Assembly: GCA_964628455.1 (NCBI GenBank)
Contig: CAZVPD010000145.1
Span: 1 to 9,237, forward strand
Origin: JAQVWU01 sp964628455
GTDB lineage: Bacteria > Bacillota > Clostridia > Oscillospirales > CAG-272
Direction of reading: 5' to 3'
Length of the DNA: 9,237 nt
Shown: positions 1 to 6,070 of the stretch, in pieces
How positions within the stretch are numbered: position 1 is the stretch's first letter
How the letters are laid out: each line of letters starts with the position of its first letter
Notes under the pieces: model-generated
What the model saw: the letters and a program-made list of their open reading frames with translations, nothing else
Database searches by the model: none
What the model was told of the DNA's origin: nothing
Position numbers and translations under genes: made by a program

Positions 1-279
1 CGAGTAAAATTCATTTCCCAGGATAAACGGGATTTTTTCGCGGTCGAGTCTGTCAATCATCCCGATGATCTCATTGTCGCAGGGTATGGAATGATGCATA
101 TAAAAATCGGCGCCAAGCTGACGAAGCAGGCGTAAATACTCATCGATACCGGGAGCGGGGTCCTGAGAGGGGAAGGGGCGTCCTTCACCGGTACGCATAA
201 ATCTACCGGATGTTTCGGGATGAAAAGGATCATTCCATCCGATAACGGAATTCTGTATTCCGATCAGCGGTTTTCTCAT
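1..279 (-). CDS. Unrecognised protein, N-terminal 93 residues only (runs off left edge)
   Basis: An uninterrupted minus-strand frame begins with ATG at 279-277 and is still open at base 1, so only the first 93 residues are visible. The start follows the stop of the upstream lipoprotein gene by 10 nt, and an AGAAGGA ribosome binding site overlaps that stop, so the gene is probably the fourth member of the operon. The protein begins MRKPLIGIQNSVIGW and has no signal peptide. Later stretches alternate hydrophobic strands and helices (LGADFYMHH near residue 55, then IIGMIDRLDREKIPFILGNEF), which resembles the first units of a beta/alpha barrel, perhaps a carbohydrate-active enzyme. That is fold-level inference only; I do not recognise the family. 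Cytoplasmic location is suggested by the missing leader. Confidence 0.75.
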   Translation of the reverse strand, partial: MRKPLIGIQNSVIGWNDPFHPETSGRFMRTGEGRPFPSQDPAPGIDEYLRLLRQLGADFYMHHSIPCDNEIIGMIDRLDREKIPFILGNEFYS

Positions 280-289
280 GCTTTGTGTA

Positions 290-1774
290 TTATCCTTCTG
301 AAATCTGGGCAGTGAATTTTTCGATGGCCGATGCGACGGCAGCTTCTTTTTTGGCATACAGAGAGGCTAAATCCGCAGGTGCATTTCTGTTTTGACTGAC
401 GATTCTGAGTATGGTATCACCTAACCCTCCGAAACCGAAAATATCGCCTGCGTCGTATACACGGCTGGAAAAAACTATATCGAGCATGTCGGCCGAATCG
501 TCATCCCTTACGTATTTTTGAGTCAGCATGATATCATAATAAGCCGGTATCAGAGTATATCTGCTTTCGGCGGCGAGAGCCTCGAGAATAATTCCCGTTC
601 GTTCCGGATCATCGGCGCAGAGGGGGACAGTCAAAAAGCCAGTCACATGAATACTGACCATATGCCTGTAATCTTCCTGATTTTCGTCGAACTTGGGAAC
701 AGGAAGAATGCCGAAATCCGCTTCCTTTGTACGAAGCATATCAAGGCACTGCAGCAGATTCCAGCAGAACAGCGCTCTGTCTTCGCTGAAAACAAGCTGG
801 ACAGCTTCAACGGCATTCGGCACGCCGTACCAGTCGACATGTGTATATTCACCGCTGTCATAAACGAGTTTGTTTATTTTGTCGAATATTTCATACGTCC
901 GTTCACTGCCGAATGTTGCGACGGGAAGGTCATTTTCATCTTTTTCCGCAAAACTTCCGCCCATACCCAGATACATGGCCACAGTCATGCTGTCCTGTCC
1001 GGCAAATCCGTATAGATCCTTATCGGTAAATTGCGAATCACCGTCAAGGTCCGCAGAAACCCCTGAAATCAATTCAAGGATTTTTTCGATGGTCCAGCCG
1101 TTATTTCTGACGATATCGTATAAATTCGGAATATTATAATTTTCGGCAAGCTTTTTATTGTATACGATAGCACCGGTCGCCCTTTTATCGATGATGGTGA
1201 TATCACCGAGCAGCGCATACAACTTACCGTCGACAGAAAGTCCCGATACGATATTGGTGTCCCACCAGGGCATGGCTAAATTAATATAAGGCAGAGTATT
1301 AAGATCATAAAAGCTTTTTGACGCATACAATCCGGTTGACAGTTCGAAACCTCTGGGGAAAAAGGCAGAATAGGTGTTATCTTCGGAAAGAACCAGTTTC
1401 TTTATGTTACTGACGATTTTATCCTGACTTTCGTAGACGGCGTTTATGGTTATATTGTATTTGTCTTCGACAACGGTATTCCTTTTATAAACCGCGTCAT
1501 TCAAGGTTTCTCCGGTTTCTTCATTGACATCAAGATCTCCTTCGATATAACTCCAGCCGGCTATTGTCCAGTGAAGGAAATAAAAATCATATCCGCTAAA
1601 ATCCTCCTCGGGGAGTTCCGGCATGAGTTTTTCGGTCGTTACCGGTGTTTCTGTTTCGGTTTCGGAAGTTGCGGTCTCTGTTTTTTCTGATGTTTCGGGT
1701 GCCGTGCACGACAATATAGCGGCTGTTAAAAATATAGCCGTCAATAGAGCGGACAGAATCCTATTTACATTCAT
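290..1774 (-). CDS. Extracellular solute-binding lipoprotein, copy B (ABC sugar-type SBP)
   Basis: Lipoprotein of 494 residues. A short basic N-terminus and hydrophobic stretch lead to a lipobox AILSC with the lipidated cysteine at residue 23, followed by a Thr/Glu-rich tether (about 24-55). The body looks like a type-I, carbohydrate-type ABC solute-binding protein: a conserved block GKLYALLGD near 183-191, YNKKL near 205, the loop DLDGDSQFTDKD at 242-253 that fits a 12-residue calcium-binding EF-hand pattern, and ADFGILPVPKF near 352-362. It would bind a ligand outside the cell and deliver it to a permease. It is a clear paralogue of the lipoprotein at 2833-4269, with parallel blocks in the same order. 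The start is fixed by a strong AGGAGG seven bases before the ATG. It lies 24 nt after the URO-D gene. No permease gene is in the window, and the ligand is unknown. Confidence 0.85.
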   Translation of the reverse strand: MNVNRILSALLTAIFLTAAILSCTAPETSEKTETATSETETETPVTTEKLMPELPEEDFSGYDFYFLHWTIAGWSYIEGDLDVNEETGETLNDAVYKRNTVVEDKYNITINAVYESQDKIVSNIKKLVLSEDNTYSAFFPRGFELSTGLYASKSFYDLNTLPYINLAMPWWDTNIVSGLSVDGKLYALLGDITIIDKRATGAIVYNKKLAENYNIPNLYDIVRNNGWTIEKILELISGVSADLDGDSQFTDKDLYGFAGQDSMTVAMYLGMGGSFAEKDENDLPVATFGSERTYEIFDKINKLVYDSGEYTHVDWYGVPNAVEAVQLVFSEDRALFCWNLLQCLDMLRTKEADFGILPVPKFDENQEDYRHMVSIHVTGFLTVPLCADDPERTGIILEALAAESRYTLIPAYYDIMLTQKYVRDDDSADMLDIVFSSRVYDAGDIFGFGGLGDTILRIVSQNRNAPADLASLYAKKEAAVASAIEKFTAQISEG

Positions 1775-1798
1775 TTTATTACCTCCTGAAAAATTGTA

Positions 1799-2809
1799 TC
1801 ATATTTTACTGTTGTTGACAATAACGTTCATTGCCCATCCTGCCCATTCGGGGTTGACTCCGATATCCGCAAACGACGGATAATCTTTGGCAATCCAGCT
1901 GCCTCCGCAGGTTCGGAAAACGGCGCACATTTCCAGCGCCCGTTTTTCGATAAATTCACGGTCGCCTGTCGGCAAAACTTTCTGTATATCGACAGGCGAA
2001 TAAAAACCGACTCTGTTTCCGAAACGAGCGGCAAGAACTTCCGTCGGATAAGCATCGGGCTGGTCAAACTGGAAAACATCAATACCCGCGTCGATCAGAT
2101 GTTCCATGATCTCCAGTATATAACCGCAGGAATGCATGAAAAGCGATATGCCCTGTTCGTGTACCGCGTCTGCGATTCGCTTGTAATACGGAGCGAATAA
2201 TTCGGCGAACGAATCGGGAGAAATAAAAGTACGGTCCTGCGTCCCCCAATCATCACCGATCATCATGGCATCGATTCCGCTGTTGCCGAGTAAAGAGATG
2301 ATCTTTTCTTCATGTGTTACGATTCTGTCAAGAAAAGCTTTTACCATATCCGTTTCAAGTACAGTATCGGCAAGCGCGTTCGCCATCAGGCGCGCGTCCC
2401 TGAGCGAGGAAAATATCGATGCGCCGTCGCAAACAACGTATTTATCGCTTGCCTGAAGATGACGGGCCAAAAGTTTTTCACGAAAATCCGGATCGGGTTC
2501 GGGCATGGTATAGCGTTCGAAATCTTCCCATTCGATGATTGCGCCGCGTATGCATTCACCCTTTGTCAGACCGTTAAAACGGCCGTAAATATTGCCGTAA
2601 CGGTCCCGGAAAGTCTGCCCTTTAAATCCTGTAATGGATGAAAGCTCTTCATGATTACCCCAGGCGGCATAGGGATTGAAAGCCTCGTTTATATAGCTGC
2701 GCGAGCCTGTGTGTATAATGTCGTTATATGCGGATACGACAAAGTTATAACCGAATCTGTCAGGGGAGTCATGAGCTACTATCCGGCGGACCGTTTCACG
2801 GGAATTCAT
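1799..2809 (-). CDS. URO-D/MT2-fold protein (cobalamin methyltransferase-like)
   Basis: A 336-residue soluble protein without a signal peptide, assigned to the uroporphyrinogen decarboxylase superfamily by the order GDDWGTQ (185-191), SPDSFAELFAPYYKRI (197-212), HSCG (226-229), DVFQFDQPD (244-252) and a C-terminal block near 301-327. True HemE proteins lack the HxC motif. Corrinoid:thiol methyltransferases of this superfamily (MtaA, MtbA, CmuA) bind zinc through a His-x-Cys pair and a later Cys. Here H226 and C228 are followed by C301, a spacing of about 73, close to what I recall for that group. A methyl-transfer role, possibly demethylation of an imported compound, is therefore plausible, but no corrinoid protein gene is visible. 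It sits between two solute-binding lipoprotein genes in one tight operon (24 nt to each side). A GGAG seven bases upstream supports the ATG. Many gut proteins of this type have no known reaction. Confidence 0.75.
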   Translation of the reverse strand: MNSRETVRRIVAHDSPDRFGYNFVVSAYNDIIHTGSRSYINEAFNPYAAWGNHEELSSITGFKGQTFRDRYGNIYGRFNGLTKGECIRGAIIEWEDFERYTMPEPDPDFREKLLARHLQASDKYVVCDGASIFSSLRDARLMANALADTVLETDMVKAFLDRIVTHEEKIISLLGNSGIDAMMIGDDWGTQDRTFISPDSFAELFAPYYKRIADAVHEQGISLFMHSCGYILEIMEHLIDAGIDVFQFDQPDAYPTEVLAARFGNRVGFYSPVDIQKVLPTGDREFIEKRALEMCAVFRTCGGSWIAKDYPSFADIGVNPEWAGWAMNVIVNNSKI

Positions 2810-2832
2810 AAATGATCTCCATTCATAATAAA

Positions 2833-4269
2833 TTAATTCTGCTCCGTTATCGTTTTGATTTTATCGATCTCCGTATCCAGCATTCTCTGAAAACCGGCGA
2901 TTTTCGAAGCTATGTCGCGGTCGTCCTTTAAAAACATATCTTTCATCACACCGTCACGTACGATATTATGGTAGATCGTATCGCCGTAATCGAGTATTCT
3001 GCTTTTAAATATCAGATCGAGCATCTGCTCGGATTGATCGTCACGCGTTATTTTTGTTTTCAAAGTTATGTTGTAATATTCGGGAATAACCGTCTTTTCC
3101 GATTCGCAGCATAATCCTTCGGTAATGATCCCTGTTCTGTCGAGATCGGAGGCGGTGACCGGAACCAATACAGGTTCCACCCAGCCGCATTTTGGGTGAT
3201 AATTTTCCTGTTCTTCATTGAATTTAGGATGCGGTATGATCCCGAAGTCAGCGTCCATATTGCGGAACTGAGCGGCATAGTAAAGAAAAACATCGATAAA
3301 TAAACTCTGTCCGGAATTGAACATTGTAACCGCGACCGGAGAAATATTTTCCTGCGACGGATCGACGAACCAGTTGTTATTATCTCTTGTTATGGAAAAG
3401 GCTTTTTCGAAAACAGAATAGAAGCGGTCACCGGTCATTGCGATAAACAGCATGTCCTCTGCGTCTTTTCCTATTAAACGCTCCCCTCCGCCTATAATCA
3501 GTCCGGGAAGCACTTCTTTATAGGTACAGAGAAGGCCGTATAAATCCTGCTCGCTCATTTTACCGTCGCCGTTCACATCACTCGTAACCGCGGTCATATA
3601 ATTATTCATAGCATCGAATGTCCACTTACCGTCGCTGACAAGAGCGTAAAGATCTCCCAGATTATAATCGGTTATGATGCTTTTGTTAAAGAGAAGTGCC
3701 GAGGTATAGTCGTATTCGGTCAGACTGATCGCTCCTGCCGCAATATACTGTTTACCTGAAATCGTCAGTGCGCTGTTCATCAGCTGATTCCAGTATAGCT
3801 TATCGAGGTCGATATACTGCAGTTCATCTATCGGATAAATCAAACCTTCTTGCCAGTAAGTCATTGCCATCGGCCCGCGTGTTTTGATCAGATCATACGC
3901 ATCTTCACCTGCCAGGATCGAAGCACGTGAAAAGGCAGGATCTGTTGAGTAAGTTTCGGTGATCATGATATTAAAACGTGCTTCCGTCGTCCGGTTGCGG
4001 TTGTAAAGAGCATCATAGATCAAATCACCGGTAATTTCCGTCTCGTTCATTTTATAATTAAAAGTCCCCACTTCACGTGTTATGATGCGGAATAAATAAC
4101 CTTCAAAGTCAGACGGAGGCAAATCGTCTTTATACAGGGCAGAAACATCCTCCGCAGTTTCGGATACGGCTTCGGAGACAGCTGCTGCGGGTTCCGGTGA
4201 TTCGGCGGCACAGGAGAAAACAAATAATATTGTCAGCGCGGAAAACAATATACAGAATATTTTTTTCAT
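2833..4269 (-). CDS. Extracellular solute-binding lipoprotein, copy A (ABC sugar-type SBP)
   Basis: Lipoprotein of 478 residues starting MKKIFCILF, with a hydrophobic leader and a lipobox VFSC that places the lipidated cysteine at residue 20, then an Ala/Glu-rich tether to about residue 45. The frame stays open 35 codons further upstream, but that extension crosses the promoter at 4319-4347. Only this ATG has both a leader behind it and an AGGGAGA ribosome binding site (4277-4283) in front. The body matches the paralogue at 290-1774: GKQYIAAGA near 172, FNKSI near 194, an EF-hand-like loop DVNGDGKMSEQD at 231-242, ADFGIIPHPKF near 340-350, DRTGIITEGL near 377 and a shared C-terminal RDDQSEQMLDLIFKSR block. 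It should bind a carbohydrate-like ligand outside the cell. It is first in the operon, ahead of the URO-D gene. Ligand unknown. Confidence 0.85.
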   Translation of the reverse strand: MKKIFCILFSALTILFVFSCAAESPEPAAAVSEAVSETAEDVSALYKDDLPPSDFEGYLFRIITREVGTFNYKMNETEITGDLIYDALYNRNRTTEARFNIMITETYSTDPAFSRASILAGEDAYDLIKTRGPMAMTYWQEGLIYPIDELQYIDLDKLYWNQLMNSALTISGKQYIAAGAISLTEYDYTSALLFNKSIITDYNLGDLYALVSDGKWTFDAMNNYMTAVTSDVNGDGKMSEQDLYGLLCTYKEVLPGLIIGGGERLIGKDAEDMLFIAMTGDRFYSVFEKAFSITRDNNNWFVDPSQENISPVAVTMFNSGQSLFIDVFLYYAAQFRNMDADFGIIPHPKFNEEQENYHPKCGWVEPVLVPVTASDLDRTGIITEGLCCESEKTVIPEYYNITLKTKITRDDQSEQMLDLIFKSRILDYGDTIYHNIVRDGVMKDMFLKDDRDIASKIAGFQRMLDTEIDKIKTITEQN

Positions 4270-4276
4270 CGTACAA

Positions 4277-4283
4277 TCTCCCT
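4277..4283 (-). promoter_or_regulatory. Ribosome binding site that decides the start of solute-binding protein A
   Basis: AGGGAGA lies seven bases before the ATG at 4269-4267. It selects this start over the two in-frame upstream ATG codons (4374 and 4332), which lack a lipoprotein leader directly behind them and lie upstream of or inside the promoter. Confidence 0.8.
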
Positions 4284-4318
4284 GCTCGTTCGTTATCGGT
4301 TGAAATCCTCTATATTTT

Positions 4319-4347
4319 ATTATACTATGCATGATTATCAATGTCAA
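4319..4347 (-). promoter_or_regulatory. Consensus SigA promoter for the SBP-A / URO-D / SBP-B operon
   Basis: On the minus strand TTGACA (4347-4342) is followed after exactly 17 bases by TATAAT (4324-4319). Both hexamers are perfect. Transcription would begin near 4312, giving a leader of about 43 nt before the ATG at 4269. An 8-base sequence TCAACCGA occurs twice around it, at 4354-4361 (upstream of the -35) and 4296-4303 (in the leader), and could be an operator pair. So strong a core promoter usually needs a repressor if it is to be regulated. Confidence 0.85.
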
Positions 4348-4401
4348 TGAGTGTCGGTTGAGGAAGTGCGGCAAATAAAGGAGATTGATCGTTGTTTTCC
4401 G

Positions 4402-4445
4402 AAAATAACAGGATACAGCCGCACATTCATGACAACCGTATCCTG
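4402..4445 (-). terminator. Probable intrinsic terminator after the Gfo/Idh/MocA gene
   Basis: Nine bases after the dehydrogenase stop, minus-strand arms 4445-4432 and 4422-4409 pair around a 9-base loop. The outer eight pairs (CAGGATAC/GTATCCTG) are perfect and the inner six include G-U pairs. The stem is followed by TTATTTT (4408-4402). The U-tract is short and broken by one A, so termination may be partial. With the promoter just beyond, it suggests the dehydrogenase and the lipoprotein operon are separate transcription units. Confidence 0.55.
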
Positions 4446-4454
4446 CGTATTCGA

Positions 4455-5588
4455 TTAAACGTTGAACACCATTTCGGGATATTCGATGAAACCTGCCGGA
4501 AGCGGTTCCGCACGGCTGCAGGTAGTCTGCATGATATGAAAAGTGTTTGCTGTACTGCTGTCGTCAATACCGTGAGCGGCTTCAAGCGTATGCAGGCCGC
4601 ATTTCCATCCGGCTCTCGGTTTACGGCCTTTTCGGAACGCGTAAGCCAGATCGGCCACGCCGATTCCCCTGTCATTCTCTGTATACGCATGAGAAATCGG
4701 CAGCAGCATATCCGCTCCGGTTTTTGTATGCAGTGCGACAGGACCGGTAAAGTTGTTGGGATCACCTAAAGTGATGGTTCCTTCGGTGCCGAAAACAGAA
4801 TACCGGTTGGTAAAATTGGATCCTTCGGATGTAGTCAGCACAGGACAGAAAACACCGTTTGCAAATTCCATAACTCCTGCGGTATTGTTCGGCGTTTCGA
4901 TACGCATGATTTTTCCGTAATCGGGATTGTCCGGATTCATAAAATACCGTTCGTTTGCTTCGCGTGTTGCCGAAAATCCGCAGACCCGTTTGATCGGACC
5001 GAGTAAATTAACAAGACCGGTCAGATAATAACAGCCGACATCAAAAATTATCCCGCCGCCGGGTTTATAAACAAAATGCCGTTCGGCATCCGCCGTATTC
5101 CTTTCGAAATGATAGCTTCTGACTAAAATCGCTTCAGCTGCGACAGGAGTTCCGATCCAGCCCGCATCGATCGCACGGCGTGCCGTCTGCAAACCCGCAC
5201 CGAGGAATGTATCGGGAGCACACCCGTAAAGCAGCTTTCTTTCAGCTGCAATTTCGGTCAGTTCTTTTGCTTCTCTGAATGTGTTGGCAAGCATCTTTTC
5301 CGTATAAACATTTTTCCCCGAAAGTAAAGATTCCTTTGTAACCGAATAATGCGACGTGTGATAAGTCAGATTAAGAACCAGTTCGATTTCCGGATCATCG
5401 TAAATTTCCTGATTGGTCATCTGTCTGATTCCGTATTCTGCCGCTCTGCCGGCACTGCGTTCCGATATTATATCGGAACAGCCGACAATGTCAATGATTT
5501 TAAATTTTTTCGTGCAGTTTTCCAGATAAGTTTTGCTGATGACTCCGCAGCCGATCACAGCCGTTTTCACCGGTTTAAATGCATCCAT
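4455..5588 (-). CDS. Gfo/Idh/MocA-family NAD(P)-dependent oxidoreductase
   Basis: A 377-residue cytoplasmic protein, usual length for the family. The N-terminal Rossmann fold begins TAVIGCGVIS, with the dinucleotide-binding GxGxxS at 13-18. The family's EKP motif appears as EKM at 97-99, keeping the lysine usually assigned to catalysis. In the C-terminal domain GGGIIFDVGCYYL (177-189) matches the substrate-site motif, with D183 and a tyrosine at 187 where many members have histidine. The family oxidises or reduces sugars, inositols and related polyols or sugar acids, so the enzyme probably acts on the compound captured by the neighbouring solute-binding proteins; the substrate is not determined. 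The start is supported by GAGGCGG upstream and by a perfect promoter at 5627-5655. It ends 186 nt before the lipoprotein start and has its own likely terminator. Confidence 0.9.
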   Translation of the reverse strand: MDAFKPVKTAVIGCGVISKTYLENCTKKFKIIDIVGCSDIISERSAGRAAEYGIRQMTNQEIYDDPEIELVLNLTYHTSHYSVTKESLLSGKNVYTEKMLANTFREAKELTEIAAERKLLYGCAPDTFLGAGLQTARRAIDAGWIGTPVAAEAILVRSYHFERNTADAERHFVYKPGGGIIFDVGCYYLTGLVNLLGPIKRVCGFSATREANERYFMNPDNPDYGKIMRIETPNNTAGVMEFANGVFCPVLTTSEGSNFTNRYSVFGTEGTITLGDPNNFTGPVALHTKTGADMLLPISHAYTENDRGIGVADLAYAFRKGRKPRAGWKCGLHTLEAAHGIDDSSTANTFHIMQTTCSRAEPLPAGFIEYPEMVFNV

Positions 5589-5626
5589 TTTTTTACCGCC
5601 TCTTTGATGTTTAGGAATTTGTACTT

Positions 5627-5655
5627 ATTATAACAATCTGATGCAGTCATGTCAA
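5627..5655 (-). promoter_or_regulatory. Consensus SigA promoter of the Gfo/Idh/MocA gene
   Basis: Minus strand TTGACA (5655-5650), 17-base spacer, TATAAT (5632-5627); both hexamers are perfect. The start of transcription would be near 5620, giving a leader of roughly 30 nt before the ATG at 5588. About 45 bp upstream of the -35 there is a small palindrome TCCCGAAACGGGA at 5702-5714, the only candidate operator I see. The rest of 5656-5754 holds no gene. Confidence 0.85.
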
Positions 5656-5754
5656 CAGAATATATCACGCCTTGAAATAAATATTTTAACTCCGGTAAAT
5701 ATCCCGAAACGGGAACTTCATCCGTCTGTCAAGTGTGACGGCTTCCGTATTTAA

Positions 5755-5802
5755 TAAATAAAGCAGGATAACAATTTTATCATTGTTATCCTGCTTTATT
5801 TA
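5755..5802 (-). terminator. 21-bp perfect palindrome, tRNA terminator (bidirectional in form)
   Basis: Arms 5755-5775 and 5782-5802 are perfect inverted repeats of 21 bases with a 6-base loop (5776-5781). The core is GCAGGATAACAAT, and A/T runs at the outer ends supply the U-tract in either direction (TTTATTTA after the stem on the minus strand). It begins one base after the tRNA-Lys CCA end, so it ends the tRNA transcript. The symmetry would also stop plus-strand transcription, although no plus-strand gene points at it here. Confidence 0.85.
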
Positions 5803-5803
5803 A

Positions 5804-5879
5804 TGGTGACCCATCGGAGAGTCGAACTCCGGACACCATGATTAAAAGTCATGTGCTCTACCAACTGAGCTAATGGGTC
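5804..5879 (-). tRNA. tRNA-Lys, anticodon UUU
   Basis: A 76-base cloverleaf on the minus strand. Acceptor arms GACCCAT and ATGGGTC pair in all seven positions, followed by discriminator A and an encoded CCA. The D arm is GCTC/GAGC with loop AGTTGGTA. The anticodon stem CATGA/TCATG encloses CTTTTAA with anticodon TTT at 5846-5844. The variable region is GTGTC, and the T arm CGGAG/CTCCG encloses TTCGACT. All conserved positions (T8, A14, GG in the D loop, T33, TTCGA) are present. It reads lysine AAA and AAG codons. It has its own promoter and terminator. Confidence 0.97.
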
Positions 5880-5904
5880 GTATTTCCGTCAAAACAGCTT
5901 TCTA

Positions 5905-5933
5905 ATAATATCACAAATGCGCTGGCTTGTCAA
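5905..5933 (-). promoter_or_regulatory. SigA promoter of tRNA-Lys
   Basis: Minus strand TTGACA (5933-5928), 17-base spacer, TATTAT (5910-5905). The predicted start, near 5898, is about 20 bases before the mature tRNA 5' end, a normal short leader for RNase P removal. Confidence 0.8.
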
Positions 5934-5984
5934 TACTTTTTTGCAATTTCAGTCAATTATTTTAAGCCGGTAACGGTATATACC

Positions 5985-6014
5985 TTGACTTGACCTTTAG
6001 TGCTGATGTATAAT
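5985..6014 (+). promoter_or_regulatory. Plus-strand promoter with no gene behind it
   Basis: TTGACT (5985-5990), 18-base spacer, perfect TATAAT (6009-6014). A 10-base palindrome GGTATATACC (5975-5984) touches the -35. The transcript would start near 6021 and run antisense into the 3' end of hprK. Its first part can fold: GTAAAACGG (6023-6031) pairs with CCGTTTAC (6054-6061) with one bulge, enclosing a hairpin GTGA/TCAC at 6037-6048. The only open frame is 16 codons from GTG at 6037, with GGAGGG only one base in front, too close for normal initiation. It could be an antisense or small RNA promoter, or the relic of a lost gene. Confidence 0.45.
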
Positions 6015-6070
6015 GTAGACACGTAAAACGGAGGGCGTGACGGATCACAACGACCGTTTACACAGAATCG

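Noticed and set aside
518..1015. 165-codon plus-strand frame opposite solute-binding protein B
   Set aside because: The minus-strand frame has a leader, lipobox, family motifs and a strong ribosome binding site; the plus frame has none of these.
1016..1051. Dockerin domain in the solute-binding protein
   Set aside because: Only one calcium-loop-like motif is present, in the middle of a solute-binding fold; dockerins have two repeats at a terminus.
1799..2809. Uroporphyrinogen decarboxylase (hemE) for haem synthesis
   Set aside because: The HxCG and later Cys pattern and the neighbouring genes point to the methyltransferase-like branch, and no haem genes are nearby.
4270..4374. Upstream in-frame extension of solute-binding protein A (starts at 4374 or 4332)
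   Set aside because: It crosses a perfect promoter, has no good ribosome binding site and would bury the lipoprotein leader 35 residues in.
4392..4769. 125-codon plus-strand frame
   Set aside because: It is antisense to the dehydrogenase C-terminus, has no ribosome binding site or promoter, and reads like a shadow of the real gene.
5702..5714. Palindrome TCCCGAAACGGGA as a terminator or operator
   Set aside because: The five-base arms are short and no U-tract follows; an operator role cannot be supported from one copy.
5755..5879. tRNA-Lys as a proven attachment site of an integrative element
   Set aside because: No integrase gene and no second copy of the tRNA 3' end are visible in the window.
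6023..6061. Hairpin after the hprK stop as an intrinsic terminator
   Set aside because: On the minus strand the stem is followed by mixed sequence (GTGTCTACATT) with no U-tract.
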